Source: Fundidesulfovibrio putealis DSM 16056
Lineage (GTDB): Bacteria > Desulfobacterota > Desulfovibrionia > Desulfovibrionales > Desulfovibrionaceae
Direction of reading: 5' to 3'
Assembly (NCBI RefSeq): GCF_000429325.1
Contig: NZ_AUBQ01000006.1
Span: 1 to 64,000 of the forward strand
DNA length: 64,000 nucleotides
Part shown: positions 36,053-45,798 of the stretch, one piece after another
Layout of the letters: every line of letters begins with the position of its first letter
How positions within the stretch are numbered: the stretch's first letter is position 1
Notes under the pieces: generated by a model
What the model saw: the letters and a program-made list of their open reading frames with translations, nothing else
Told to the model about the DNA's origin: nothing
The model's database searches: none
Position numbers and translations under genes: made by a program

Positions 36053-37027
36053 TTACTTCAACGCCTCTCGCAGTATCGAACCTGCCAGGGTGACGCAGGC
36101 GCGGCAAGCGGGGGTCTGCGCCAGGGCGTTGTTGGCCATGAAGCCGTGGATGGTTCCCAGCATGCGCGTGGCGGTGACGGCGACTCCGGCCTGTATCAGC
36201 TTGCGCGCGAATGCTTCGCCTTCATCGCGCAGCACGTCGAACTCGGCGGTGATGATGAGCGCCGGGGGAAGGCCGGCCAGATCGTCGAGGGAGGCGTTCA
36301 GCAGGGTGGCGGTATCGGCGTTCTTTTGCCCGGCGTCGGGGGCGTACTGGTCCCAGTACCACTGCATGGCGCTGCGGGTGAGGTTGGGGCCGTTCTCGAA
36401 TTCGAAGTAGGACGGCAGCGAGCAGGACGCGTCAACGACCGGATAGATGAGCACCTGCTGGCGGATGGCGGGGCCGCCCCTGCGCTTGGACAGGAGGGCC
36501 ACGGCGGCGGCGATGTTTGCTCCGGCGCTGTCTCCGGCGACGGCGAGGCGGGAGGCGTCCAGCCCGACCGCGCCGCTGTGCTCGGCCAGCCATTCGCACA
36601 CGGCGTAGGCCTGTTCGAGAGCTTCGGGATGGCGGGCTTCGGGTGAGCGGGAGTAACGCACCATGGCCACGGCAGCGCCGGAAGCGACGGCGAGGTCGCG
36701 GCCCAGGCGGTCGTGAGTGTCGGGGCTGCCCAGAACCCATCCGCCGCCGTGCATGTAGACGACCACGGGGCGCTTGCCGAGCACGCCAGACGGGCGGATG
36801 AGTCGCACGCCCACCGTGCCGGAGGGGCCGACGGGGATATTGACGTCGTCCACGAGGGCGGAGGGTTTGTCCTTGAGTTGCGCCTGAGCCTCTTCGAGCG
36901 CCTCGCGGGCTTCTTGAAGCGGTCGTTCGGAAATAGGGGGCTGGTTCAGCGCCGCCCTGGCCTTGATGGCCGCCAGGGTGACGGGTTCGATTCCCATGTC
37001 GTCCAGGGGGATGGAAGGAGTTTTCAT
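36053..37027 (-). CDS. Alpha/beta hydrolase of the hormone-sensitive-lipase (esterase) family
   Basis: About 324 residues from ATG 37027 (MKTPSIPLDDMGIEP). The oxyanion motif HGGGW (about residues 91-95), nucleophile elbow GDSAGAN (about 165-171), acid in AEFDVLRDEG and catalytic histidine in GTIHGFM identify the HSL/class IV esterase family. Substrate unknown; likely a short-chain ester or acyl hydrolase in the cytoplasm. The frame is open 67 codons upstream but compositionally unlike the protein. Confidence 0.88.
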   Translation of the reverse strand: MKTPSIPLDDMGIEPVTLAAIKARAALNQPPISERPLQEAREALEEAQAQLKDKPSALVDDVNIPVGPSGTVGVRLIRPSGVLGKRPVVVYMHGGGWVLGSPDTHDRLGRDLAVASGAAVAMVRYSRSPEARHPEALEQAYAVCEWLAEHSGAVGLDASRLAVAGDSAGANIAAAVALLSKRRGGPAIRQQVLIYPVVDASCSLPSYFEFENGPNLTRSAMQWYWDQYAPDAGQKNADTATLLNASLDDLAGLPPALIITAEFDVLRDEGEAFARKLIQAGVAVTATRMLGTIHGFMANNALAQTPACRACVTLAGSILREALK

Positions 37028-37085
37028 GGGCAAGGGGCTGTCAGAAGAGGGGCGCGTTGTCAAATCCGGCACGTGTACGGAGGGA

Positions 37086-37116
37086 AAACAAAAAGGCCGC
37101 AGGTTTCCCTGCGGCC
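37086..37116 (-). terminator. Rho-independent terminator after pal
   Basis: On the minus strand GGCCGCAGG / CCTGCGGCC (9 bp, four-base loop) is followed by TTTTTGTTTT, 27 bases past the pal stop. Ends the tol-pal transcript. Confidence 0.9.
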
Positions 37117-37142
37117 CTTCGCACATGCGTGACGAGGCGATT

Positions 37143-37649
37143 TTAGTAGCTGGGCTTGAACTCGTCGCGGCGGTTCTTGGCCCAGGCGGCTTCGTTGTTG
37201 CCCGGATCCAGGGGGCGTTCCTTGCCATAGCTCACGATGGAGAGCTTGGCGGTGGGGACGCCCAGGTTGACCAGGTAGTCGGCGGCGGCGCGGGCGCGAC
37301 GTTCGCCAAGGGCCAGGTTGTACTCGGCGGTGCCGCGCTGGTCGCAGTGACCTTCGACGACAAGCTTGATCTCCGGGTACTGCTTCATGATCTCGGCCTT
37401 GCGGGTCAGGACCTGACGGGCTTCGGGCTTGAGGTCATAGCGGTCGAAGTCGAAGTGGATCATGGTTCCAAGCTCACCGGCGACGCGGCCGAGCTTCTCG
37501 CGCAGTTCGCGCTCACGAGCCAGGCGCTCGCGCTCCTGCTCTTCCCAGTTGTCCTTGTCGGGACCGGCCACCTTCTTGCTGGCGCAGCCAAAGCTCATCA
37601 GGGACAGGCACAGAAGCGCCATAACAGCCAACAACAGTCTGCTCTTCAT
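37143..37649 (-). CDS. pal: Peptidoglycan-associated lipoprotein Pal
   Basis: 168 residues: lipoprotein signal with lipobox SFGC (cysteine about residue 22), a charged linker (EEQERERLARERELREK) and an OmpA-like domain (about 62-168) with FDFDRYDLKPEA and EGHCDQRGTAEYN, which binds diaminopimelate in peptidoglycan. Anchors the outer membrane to the wall together with TolB. Start ATG follows GAGGAGG. Last gene of the tolQRAB-pal series. Confidence 0.95.
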   Translation of the reverse strand: MKSRLLLAVMALLCLSLMSFGCASKKVAGPDKDNWEEQERERLARERELREKLGRVAGELGTMIHFDFDRYDLKPEARQVLTRKAEIMKQYPEIKLVVEGHCDQRGTAEYNLALGERRARAAADYLVNLGVPTAKLSIVSYGKERPLDPGNNEAAWAKNRRDEFKPSY

Positions 37650-37828
37650 TGAGTTTTCCTCCTCTTGCGGTATATGACGGAGCCACCCTCTACCGCGTTA
37701 CATCGTACGGAAACAAACATCTACCGCCGACGGCGGAACTCATACTCTCTTGCATAAAAAAGGCAAGTGTCGTCTCAGGCCCGCCGTGCAACTACGCCTT
37801 GGATGACACGATTGAAACCAATAAAGCA

Positions 37829-39151
37829 TTAGTCCTTTGCCGCGACGGGGCTGAAGGACGGCATCAGCGCATCGCCTTCGCCAGTGGGAATCTGGACCGC
37901 ACCATCCCCGTTGCGGGTGGTCAGGTATATCTTCCGGCCGCCGGAGCGGCTGGTGGAGAAGGCGATGAAGTAGCTGTCGGGCGCGAAGCTGGGGTTCTCG
38001 TCGGAGCCGGGGCCGAAGCTGACCTGCTTTTCCGTGTCGGTGGCCAGTTCGTAGACGAAGATCCTGTGCCCGCCGCCTGCCTGCTTGGAGTAGGCGATGT
38101 ACTTGCCGTCCGGGCTCATGGACGGGTTGGTGTTGTAGCCGGACTTGGAGGCCCGGCGCACGGAGCCGCCCGAGAGGTCCTTGACGAAGATGTTGGGGTT
38201 GCCCAGGCGGTCGGACACGAAGGCCATCAGGTTGCCGGACTGGTCGAAGCTGGGCGACACGTCGATGGAGGAGTCGGCCACGAGAGTTCCGGCGGTGTTC
38301 TTGAACGAGCTGTCCAAAGAATAGATGTCGGTGTTGCCGCGAATGTTGAGCGCGACGGCGATGGTGCCGTTTGGCATGTAGTGCGGGCTGATGACCGTGG
38401 AGGAGGGCAGGGTGAACACGTTGGCCTTGCCGCCGCTCCAAACGCCCAGATAGTGCGAGGTGGACCCGATGAGCGTGAAACAGATGCGCCCGCCGTCCCA
38501 GGACCAGGCCGGGGAGATGGCCATGCCCAGGTCGCCGTAGCGGGTCACCTGGGACAGGTCGCGCCCCATGGCTCCGACCATCCAGATGTCCTTGCCCTTG
38601 CCGGAGGGCTTCACGAAAGCCAGCTTGGCCTTGAAGATGGTCCCCTGGCCGGTCAGGAGCGCCATGAGCTCCATGCAGAAGCGGTCGGCCACCTCGGGGA
38701 GCTGGTCGCGGGTGACGCTGCCGTAGACCTTGCCCAGCAGAAGTTTCTGGGAGAACACCTCGAAGGCGCGCAGTTCAACATCCCCAAGGCCTTTGCCGGG
38801 CTTCCACACGGCGGTGACCAGCAGGTCCACCTTGGCCAGGGAGAAGGGCTTGAAGTCGATCTGCTCGGCCTTGGGGCCGGGCAGGGTGGCCCCGCCGAGG
38901 ATATCCGTGTCGCTCATGACCTTGAGGAAGGGCATGAAGGCCAGGTTTTTGCGGATGAGTTCGTTCAGGTATTGGGCGTCGGCGGGCATGTTGCCGTCGG
39001 CGAAGGGCTTGGACTGGACGATATTCATGCGCGCCTGTCCGGGCCCCTGGATCTCGATGGCAAGGGTGTCCTGCGCACGGGAATCGACAACCGTGGCCGC
39101 CAGGGCGAGCACGGCGAAAGCGCATACGAGCAAGCTGCGAAGTGACGTCAT
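37829..39151 (-). CDS. tolB: Tol-Pal system beta-propeller protein TolB
   Basis: 440 residues with an N-terminal signal peptide (about 1-26) and an N-terminal alpha/beta domain, followed by repeated beta-propeller blades seen as DVSPSFDQSGNLMAFVSDR, PSMSPDGKYIAYSK and ENPSFAPDSYFIAFSTSR. TolB is periplasmic and shuttles between Pal and TolA during cell constriction. Separated from pal by 179 bases, so pal may have an additional promoter. Confidence 0.94.
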   Translation of the reverse strand: MTSLRSLLVCAFAVLALAATVVDSRAQDTLAIEIQGPGQARMNIVQSKPFADGNMPADAQYLNELIRKNLAFMPFLKVMSDTDILGGATLPGPKAEQIDFKPFSLAKVDLLVTAVWKPGKGLGDVELRAFEVFSQKLLLGKVYGSVTRDQLPEVADRFCMELMALLTGQGTIFKAKLAFVKPSGKGKDIWMVGAMGRDLSQVTRYGDLGMAISPAWSWDGGRICFTLIGSTSHYLGVWSGGKANVFTLPSSTVISPHYMPNGTIAVALNIRGNTDIYSLDSSFKNTAGTLVADSSIDVSPSFDQSGNLMAFVSDRLGNPNIFVKDLSGGSVRRASKSGYNTNPSMSPDGKYIAYSKQAGGGHRIFVYELATDTEKQVSFGPGSDENPSFAPDSYFIAFSTSRSGGRKIYLTTRNGDGAVQIPTGEGDALMPSFSPVAAKD

Positions 39152-39153
39152 AG

Positions 39154-40314
39154 CTAACGTTTTTCCTGTGAGTTGAAGGTCAGTTCAAGGCGTTCGACAC
39201 CAGATGGCGGTTGCGGCAGGTCTCCGGTCTCCTGAACTGCCCGCATCGCCGAGTTGTCGAAGTCGGCACGTCCCGACGGCTGAGTGATTCGTGCCGATTG
39301 GATACGCCCATCGCGTCCTATTTGCAATTCCACAACACAAATAAGCTTCAGGTTGGAAAACTGGGGGAAACGCCAGTTGCGCTTGATGAGCTGATTTATG
39401 ATTGCGCCGTAAGTGGCCTTGGATTCAGGGCTTCCGCCGCCTCCTCCGCCACCGCCGCCCTGGCCGGCCTGCTGGCGCAGCTTGGCCAGTTCCTGGTCCA
39501 CGGCGCTGGGGCCGGAGGTGCTGCCCTGGCCAGCCTTGGATTTCGCATCCTTGAGGGCCTGGCTGAGCACGTCCTGGCGCTCCTTGGCGGCCTTGTCTGC
39601 AGCGTCCTTGGCGGCTTTTTCCTTTGCGGCCTTGTCGGCGGCTTCCTTCGCCGCCTTGTCGGCAGCATCCTTGGCAGCCTTGTCCTTGGCGTCCTTCTCG
39701 GCCTTTTCCTTGGCTTCTTTCTCCGCCTTGTCCTTTGCGGCCTTGTCGGCGGCGTCCTTGGCGGCTTTCTCTTTTTCGGCCTTCTCTTTGGCTTCTTTTT
39801 CAGCCTTTTCCTTGAGGGCCTTCTCGGCAGCGATGCGCGCGGCCTCGGCAGCTGCCTTTTCGGCTGCAGCTTTTTCAGCCGCAGCTTTCTCGGCAGCGGC
39901 CTTCTCGACGGCAGCCTTCTTGGCGGCGTCCTCGGCCACGGCCTTCTTGTGGGCTTCCTCGGCTGCAGCCTTCTCGGCTGCGGCTTTTTTGGCGGCGTCT
40001 TCCGCAGCCTTTTTCGCCGCGTCGGCAGCCTGGTCGGACAGGGGCTTTGCGTCCTGCTGGGGGCTGGGAGGCAGGTCGGCCTTGGGGCCGGGAGGTTCGG
40101 GGGTGGGTTGTTGCCCCGGTTGTCCGGGACCCTGCCAGCCGGGGGCTGCTTCGGGTTTCGCGCCGGGGCCGGGCAGGCGCAGATCCACGAGTTCGACCTC
40201 GTACACCGGCACGTCCAGCCTGATCTTGTGCATCTCCATGTTGGAGAGAAGGATGCCCCCCAGCACCACGGTCAGGTGCAGAAAGAGCGAAAAGAGCCAG
40301 CTGAGATAGCGCAT
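39154..40314 (-). CDS. tolA: TolA, inner membrane anchor with long lysine/alanine helix
   Basis: 386 residues: N-terminal transmembrane helix (about 4-24), a proline-rich segment (about 48-90), a very long Ala/Lys/Glu helix with AAEKAAAEK and AKDAADKAAKE repeats (about 95-265), a nine-glycine run (about 297-305) and a C-terminal TonB-like domain (about 310-386, INQLIKRNWRFPQF). TolA spans the periplasm and couples TolQR proton energy to TolB-Pal. The glycine run and helix repeats are a likely hotspot for length variation. Confidence 0.92.
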   Translation of the reverse strand: MRYLSWLFSLFLHLTVVLGGILLSNMEMHKIRLDVPVYEVELVDLRLPGPGAKPEAAPGWQGPGQPGQQPTPEPPGPKADLPPSPQQDAKPLSDQAADAAKKAAEDAAKKAAAEKAAAEEAHKKAVAEDAAKKAAVEKAAAEKAAAEKAAAEKAAAEAARIAAEKALKEKAEKEAKEKAEKEKAAKDAADKAAKDKAEKEAKEKAEKDAKDKAAKDAADKAAKEAADKAAKEKAAKDAADKAAKERQDVLSQALKDAKSKAGQGSTSGPSAVDQELAKLRQQAGQGGGGGGGGGSPESKATYGAIINQLIKRNWRFPQFSNLKLICVVELQIGRDGRIQSARITQPSGRADFDNSAMRAVQETGDLPQPPSGVERLELTFNSQEKR

Positions 40315-40350
40315 TGCCTTACAATATCATTCCTGAGGACCGGCGGGCGG

Positions 40351-40797
40351 TCATTTCTTTGCGCGGCCCTGGGACTTGTCGTCCTTGACGGGTTCCGGCT
40401 CGGCCACCACGCCCAGCTTATCGACGCCCGCGCCCTTGATCTGCCCCATGGCCTGCACCACGATGCCGTAGGGCACTTCGCGGTCGGCGCGCAGGAAGAG
40501 CATCTTCTTCTGGTCGGTCACCAGCCTCTTCACGTGTGCGGGCAGTTCTTCCATGGTCACCTGGTAATCGGCCAGGTGCAGGGAGCCGTCCTTGCGGATG
40601 GAGAGCACCAGGTTCTCGGAGTCCTGGGGCAGGCTGGTGACGGTCTTGGTCTGGGGGAGGTCCACTTCCAGGCCCTGGGTCATCATGGGGGCGGTGACCA
40701 TGAAGATGATGAGCAGCACCAGCATCACGTCCACGAAAGGCGTGACGTTGATGTCGGCCAGGAAGCCGTCTCCGCCTCCGCCGGTGGACATGCCCAT
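40351..40797 (-). CDS. tolR: TolR/ExbD-family proton channel subunit
   Basis: 148 residues with one transmembrane helix (about 18-38) that carries the essential aspartate in INVTPFVDVMLVLLIIF, and a periplasmic domain (VTDQKKMLFLRADREVPYG). It forms the motor with TolQ. A glycine-rich MGMSTGGGGDG leads the protein. One base separates it from tolQ. Confidence 0.94.
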   Translation of the reverse strand: MGMSTGGGGDGFLADINVTPFVDVMLVLLIIFMVTAPMMTQGLEVDLPQTKTVTSLPQDSENLVLSIRKDGSLHLADYQVTMEELPAHVKRLVTDQKKMLFLRADREVPYGIVVQAMGQIKGAGVDKLGVVAEPEPVKDDKSQGRAKK

Positions 40798-40798
40798 G

Positions 40799-41551
<753 letters not shown>

Positions 41552-41555
41552 GTCT

Positions 41556-42320
41556 TCACCTTGTGGTAGTGTTCCTGTGTTCCAACAGCAGCCGCGCAAG
41601 CTCGGGGAGGGCTTCTTCGGCCTTTGCCGCCACGCGTGCGTCGCAGAGATGCGCCATGCGGCCGGGTTCCAGGTTTATTTCGGCCAACCTGCCGCCGTAC
41701 TGTTTGGTGAGTCCCGGCAGGGAACTTGCCGGGGTGACCTCGCAGGACGTTCCGACGATGAGCGTAAGCTCCGCGCCGCAGGCCAATTGACCGCTTTTGT
41801 GCAGTGCGTCAAGTGGGATGGCCTCCCCGAAGAACACAATGTCGGGGCGCACCACCCCGCCGCAGTCGCAGCGCCAGGGGGCCGTGGCCAGGGTTATGGA
41901 CCTGGCGAGGGCCGCGTCGTGCGGCTTTTCGCAGGAATTGCAGCGGTAGCGCGACATTGAGCCGTGGAACTCCAGCACGTTCTGCGATCCTGCCCTCTGA
42001 TGCAATCCGTCGATGTTCTGCGTGACCACGGCTTCCAGCATGCCCGCGCGTTCCAGTTCGGCCAGCGCCAGATGCGCCGGGTTGGGCTCGGCCCGCGACA
42101 TGACCCACACCGCGTCCATCAGGAACTTCCAGACCGCCATGGGATTGTTGTCCAGGGCGTCTGCGGTGGCCACCTGCATGGGATCGTAGACCGACCACAG
42201 GCCGCCGGGACTGCGAAAGTCCGGGATGCCGCTGGCGACGGAGATCCCCGCGCCCGTCAGTACGAGCACTTTCCCTGAGGTCGGCCAGAGCCGTGCGATC
42301 TTTTTCAGTTCATCCATCAT
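41556..42320 (-). CDS. Sir2-family NAD-dependent deacylase (sirtuin)
   Basis: 254 residues. NAD-binding GAGISVASGIPDFRS (about 23-37), catalytic TQNIDGLHQRAG and EFHGS, and a four-cysteine zinc site (CNSC ... CDCGG) are all present, so this is a complete class III/U-like sirtuin. It removes acyl groups from protein lysines, releasing nicotinamide. It heads the tolQRAB-pal group in the same direction with a 4-base gap, probably by transcript sharing rather than shared function. Confidence 0.93.
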   Translation of the reverse strand: MMDELKKIARLWPTSGKVLVLTGAGISVASGIPDFRSPGGLWSVYDPMQVATADALDNNPMAVWKFLMDAVWVMSRAEPNPAHLALAELERAGMLEAVVTQNIDGLHQRAGSQNVLEFHGSMSRYRCNSCEKPHDAALARSITLATAPWRCDCGGVVRPDIVFFGEAIPLDALHKSGQLACGAELTLIVGTSCEVTPASSLPGLTKQYGGRLAEINLEPGRMAHLCDARVAAKAEEALPELARLLLEHRNTTTR

Positions 42321-42613
42321 GGAAGGAAAGACTGTCCTTGGGGTACGTGCATGGCGGGGCTATAGCCGCGTCCAGAGCGGCGGTAGCAGATTGGTCCCTG
42401 TAAGCAAAGGGTTTCCGGCGTCCGGGCGGCTGGACACGCGTGGCAAGTTCTTCCCAACCCATGATAAATACGGAATATATTCAAAAAATTTCCGTGTGGC
42501 ATGTCACGATTACAATGTGTTCATGCTGTTTGTCATGTAAACGTAACCAGGATTTCTGACCGATGCAGTATGCATGTGTGGCAACAGCGCATCAATCCCA
42601 TAAGGCACGTACG

Positions 42614-43039
42614 ATGAAGAAAAAAATACTGTTCCTGTGCACGGGCAACTCCTGCCGCTCCCAGATGGCCGAAGGATGGACCCGCGCGCTCAAGGGCGAC
42701 CTGTTCGACGCGTATTCCGCCGGGGTCGTCCGGCACGGCATGAACCCGAACGCCGTGCGCGTGATGGCAGAGGCCGGGGTGGACATCTCCGGCCAGACCT
42801 CGAAAACCGTGGACGACCTGCCCCCTGTGGAGTTCGACGCCATCATCACCCTGTGCGGGCATGCCAACGAGACCTGCCCGTTCTTCAGGGGCAACGCCAG
42901 GCGCATGCACGCGGGCTTCGACGATCCGCCCGCCCTGGCCGGGGACGCCGCCTCAGAGGAGGAAGCGCTCGGCCATTACCGGCGTGTGCGCGACGAGATC
43001 CGCGCCTTCGTGGAGGCCATGCCGGACAATCTGGGCTGA
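42614..43039 (+). CDS. arsC: Arsenate reductase, low-molecular-weight phosphatase (thioredoxin-coupled) type
   Basis: 141 residues from ATG 42614. The P-loop CTGNSCRSQMAEGW holds the nucleophilic cysteine (about residue 10); two further cysteines (CGHANETC, about 77-84) fit the relay pair of thioredoxin-dependent ArsC. It reduces arsenate to arsenite in the cytoplasm. No arsR or arsenite pump is adjacent. The 290 bases upstream (from 42321) show no gene. Confidence 0.9.
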   Translation: MKKKILFLCTGNSCRSQMAEGWTRALKGDLFDAYSAGVVRHGMNPNAVRVMAEAGVDISGQTSKTVDDLPPVEFDAIITLCGHANETCPFFRGNARRMHAGFDDPPALAGDAASEEEALGHYRRVRDEIRAFVEAMPDNLG

Positions 43040-43089
43040 GGCCGCTTGCGGTCAAGCCGGTTGGACAGGCTCCGGGACAACACCGGGCG

Positions 43090-43506
43090 CTATCCCAAGC
43101 CGGGGGCGTCACACGAGGAACGAATGACTTCCAGGAGTTCCTTGTGCGCCCGTTCCTGGGCGATTGCCCTCTTCAGCAGCGCCTTGTCCTCCGGGCTCTC
43201 CATAAGTTCCACGAGCGCCGTGTAGCGCGTGATGGAGTCGTCCTCGCGGGCGGCGCTGCGGCAGAAGAAGTCGCCCAGGCTGTCCGCCCGGATGAAGTCC
43301 GGCCTGCCGACGCTGACCGCGCCGCCAGTCCTTAAGATCATGCCCATGAGCATGTTGACGTGTTCCAGTTCCTCATGGGCGAAATCCAGCAGCCGCTCCC
43401 GGACGGGGTGTCCCTCCGGGAGGCTGGCGTGCAGGGAAAATTCGAGCATGGACTCGATTTCGGTCAGGAGCATTTCGTTGAGGTATTTGTGAAGCGTCGG
43501 CGACAT
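43090..43506 (-). CDS. Ferritin-like/rubrerythrin-type diiron protein
   Basis: 138 residues, all helical. The spaced acidic/histidine motifs (EIESMLEFSLHA, AHEELEHVNM, DSITRYTALVEL, AQERAHKELLE) match a four-helix diiron site. It lacks the rubredoxin CxxC domain, so it is an erythrin-like protein rather than full rubrerythrin. Probable role in peroxide or iron handling, useful to an anaerobe; inferred from fold only. Confidence 0.75.
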   Translation of the reverse strand: MSPTLHKYLNEMLLTEIESMLEFSLHASLPEGHPVRERLLDFAHEELEHVNMLMGMILRTGGAVSVGRPDFIRADSLGDFFCRSAAREDDSITRYTALVELMESPEDKALLKRAIAQERAHKELLEVIRSSCDAPGLG

Positions 43507-43538
43507 CGCGCAACTCCTGCCTGGGGCGTTCCCACGCG

Positions 43539-44453
43539 TTAGGATTCCTGTGTGGACTGGTCCTGTCCGCCGGATTGGCCGGATTCGCCGTGCTCTTCCT
43601 GCCCACTCTGTCCTTCCGGGACATCCGAGCCTTCCGGAGTCACGGCGTCCGCTTCGGGTTCGACCGGCTCAGGATTTACGATCTCCAGGCCCTTGTGCCG
43701 CGCGAAAACCAGGAAGCCCGTGTGGGCGACCATGCGGTCCTCGGGGCGCAGGCGGTCGGGGACGGCCTTGTAGCGGCGCAGCATGATCTCAAGCACCTCC
43801 ACGTCCTCGAAGTCCGAGGTCTCCAGGGCGCGCAGGAGGTCAGTGATCTGGTTGGTGGTGGGCAGCAGAAAGCCGATGGGCGCGCCGGGGCAGACGATGT
43901 CTGCGGCCTGCTGGAGGTATTCCGCCGGGGTGCGCACGTCCAGGAACAAGGCGTCCGCGCCGCGCGCCTCCTCGGGGAAGCCGTCGGCGATGTCGCGGTG
44001 GAAGAAACTCACCCGGTGGGACAGGCCCGCGCGCTCGATGTTCTCCCTGGCCAGCTTGGAGAACTCCTCGCGGCGCTCGCAGGTATAGACCCGGCCAGTG
44101 TCACCGGCCATCCAGGCCAGGGCTGTGGTCAGCCCTCCGGAGCCGCTGCCCGCCTCCACGATGCGCCTGCCCGGTCCGGCCCCGAGTTTCAGCAGGACGT
44201 AGCCGATCTCTTTAGGATACATGATGGTGGTGGAGCGGCGAACGCCCTTGATGCAGTCGTGCAGGGTGGGTTTCAGGATGCGGAAGGCGAAACCCTTGTG
44301 GGTGCGCACCACCGAGCCGAATCCGGCCTCGGCCACTTCAGCCATTTTCAGCAGGCCTTCCTGGGTGTGGAAGGTGTGCGCGGGGTCGAGGGTGCGAAGA
44401 TAGCGCTTGCCCTCGGGACTTATGAGAAGTACCAACTCTCCGGTCTGGATCAC
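43539..44453 (-). CDS. trmI: tRNA (adenine-58-N1)-methyltransferase TrmI-like
   Basis: 304 residues. An N-terminal beta domain is followed by a Rossmann fold with the AdoMet loop VEAGSGSGGLT (about residues 99-109) and the TrmI signature MYPKEIGYVLLKLGAGPG. It methylates A58 in the T loop of tRNA. The last about 45 residues are acidic and Gln/Gly-rich (EEHGESGQSGGQDQ), probably disordered. Confidence 0.9.
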   Translation of the reverse strand: MIQTGELVLLISPEGKRYLRTLDPAHTFHTQEGLLKMAEVAEAGFGSVVRTHKGFAFRILKPTLHDCIKGVRRSTTIMYPKEIGYVLLKLGAGPGRRIVEAGSGSGGLTTALAWMAGDTGRVYTCERREEFSKLARENIERAGLSHRVSFFHRDIADGFPEEARGADALFLDVRTPAEYLQQAADIVCPGAPIGFLLPTTNQITDLLRALETSDFEDVEVLEIMLRRYKAVPDRLRPEDRMVAHTGFLVFARHKGLEIVNPEPVEPEADAVTPEGSDVPEGQSGQEEHGESGQSGGQDQSTQES

Positions 44454-44546
44454 TGTGAAACGATTCCTTATTTATGCATTCCATGCGTTGCGCGAAGCGC
44501 ATCACCATGGCCCCACTGGCCCCACCTGTCAAGCCGAGGCACCCTC

Positions 44547-45650
44547 ATGCGCCTTGACGACCACGGCCTGATCTTCGGTCCCGTGCGTTCGGGCCGCCTG
44601 GGCACGTCCCTGGGCCTGGACCTTCTGGGCGCGAAGATCTGCTCCTTCGACTGCCTCTATTGCGAGGTGGGACCAACCCGCGCGCTGACCTCGGCGCGAA
44701 AGCCGTACGTTCCGGCCGACAAGATTCTGGGAGAGCTGGCCTACTGGCTCTTCAACCCCCATCCCGAGTTCGACGTCGTCACCCTGGGCGGCATGGGCGA
44801 GCCTACCCTCAATTCCGACATGGGCCGCATCATCGAGGGCGTGCGCGAGCTGGTCCCCGGCGTGCCGGTGGCTGTGCTCACCAATTCGAGCCTCATAAAC
44901 GATCCCCGGGTGCGCACCGAGCTGGCCCTGGCCGATCTGGTGCTGCCCTCCATGGATTCGCTGGTGCCTTCCGAATTTGCGCTCATCAACAAGCCCGTAT
45001 CCGGCCTGTCGCTCCTGGACATCCGGCGCGGGCTTTTGGAGTTCCGCAAGCTTTTTTCCGGGCGGCTCTGCCTGGAGGTGCTGGTGCTGGCCGGGGTGAA
45101 CGACTCCCAGGAGAACCTGGACCGCCTGAGCGCCTTCTGCACGGAGCTTAAGCCGGATCGTGTGGACGTGGTGACCATGACCCGGCCAGGAGCCTACATC
45201 CAGGCCATGCCCGCGCCCCCGGCCACGCTCGAGCGTTTCCGGCAGGCCCTGTGCGCCCCCGGAACCGGGCGTGAGGACGTCAGGCCATCGCAGCACACTC
45301 AGGCGACCCAGGCCTGCCGGGACTCGGCGCTGGAAGATGAGGCCGGGCAGGCAGGGCAGGGTGAAGCGCAGGACGACGCGGCGACTCCGGAAAAAGCCCG
45401 GCATTTCGCGCATCCACTGGACAACCAGACCGGGGAAGGGCTACAGGCCCTGAGCATGAGGGTGCTCGATTCCCTGGCGCGCAGGCCGCAGTCCGCAACG
45501 GACCTGGCCCGGGTGCTGGGCGCGACGGACAGCGACCTCAGGAATTTACTCGACGATTTTCAGGCGCAGGGCCTTGTGCAGGTCCGGCGCTTAAACGGCG
45601 GCGCGTTTTACTTCCGAACCAGGAAGGTGCGCCGCCCTGGGCAAGAATAA
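44547..45650 (+). CDS. Radical SAM protein with C-terminal winged helix
   Basis: 367 residues from ATG 44547. C32, C36 and C39 (CSFDCLYC) bind the [4Fe-4S] cluster and TLGGMGEPTLNSDM is the AdoMet GGE-like motif; the family is the COG0731-like radical SAM proteins. A low-complexity linker (about 240-300, rich in Gln, Ala and Glu) joins it to a winged-helix domain (about 300-360, SLARRPQSATDLARVLGATD). Reaction unknown. The frame is open almost 1 kb upstream, antisense to trmI, which is not coding. Confidence 0.85.
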   Translation: MRLDDHGLIFGPVRSGRLGTSLGLDLLGAKICSFDCLYCEVGPTRALTSARKPYVPADKILGELAYWLFNPHPEFDVVTLGGMGEPTLNSDMGRIIEGVRELVPGVPVAVLTNSSLINDPRVRTELALADLVLPSMDSLVPSEFALINKPVSGLSLLDIRRGLLEFRKLFSGRLCLEVLVLAGVNDSQENLDRLSAFCTELKPDRVDVVTMTRPGAYIQAMPAPPATLERFRQALCAPGTGREDVRPSQHTQATQACRDSALEDEAGQAGQGEAQDDAATPEKARHFAHPLDNQTGEGLQALSMRVLDSLARRPQSATDLARVLGATDSDLRNLLDDFQAQGLVQVRRLNGGAFYFRTRKVRRPGQE

Positions 45651-45798
45651 TTTACGGCATCAACGTGCCGCCTCCGGGTAGCGCTTTGCGCGCCCGCAGG
45701 GGCAACACCAGACCGGACGCCCGCCCCCGAGGGGGATACCTGAGACGCACCGCGCCATATCAATCGGCGCAGAGGGCGGTCCGGCAGGAGAATTTCGC

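Noticed and set aside
37649-39145. 498-codon + strand open frame opposite tolB
   Set aside because: Shadow of tolB, whose propeller repeats are unmistakable.
39600-40040. Tandem repeat array resembling a repeat locus
   Set aside because: These are the Ala/Lys/Glu helix repeats inside tolA, in frame and coding; not a CRISPR or satellite array.
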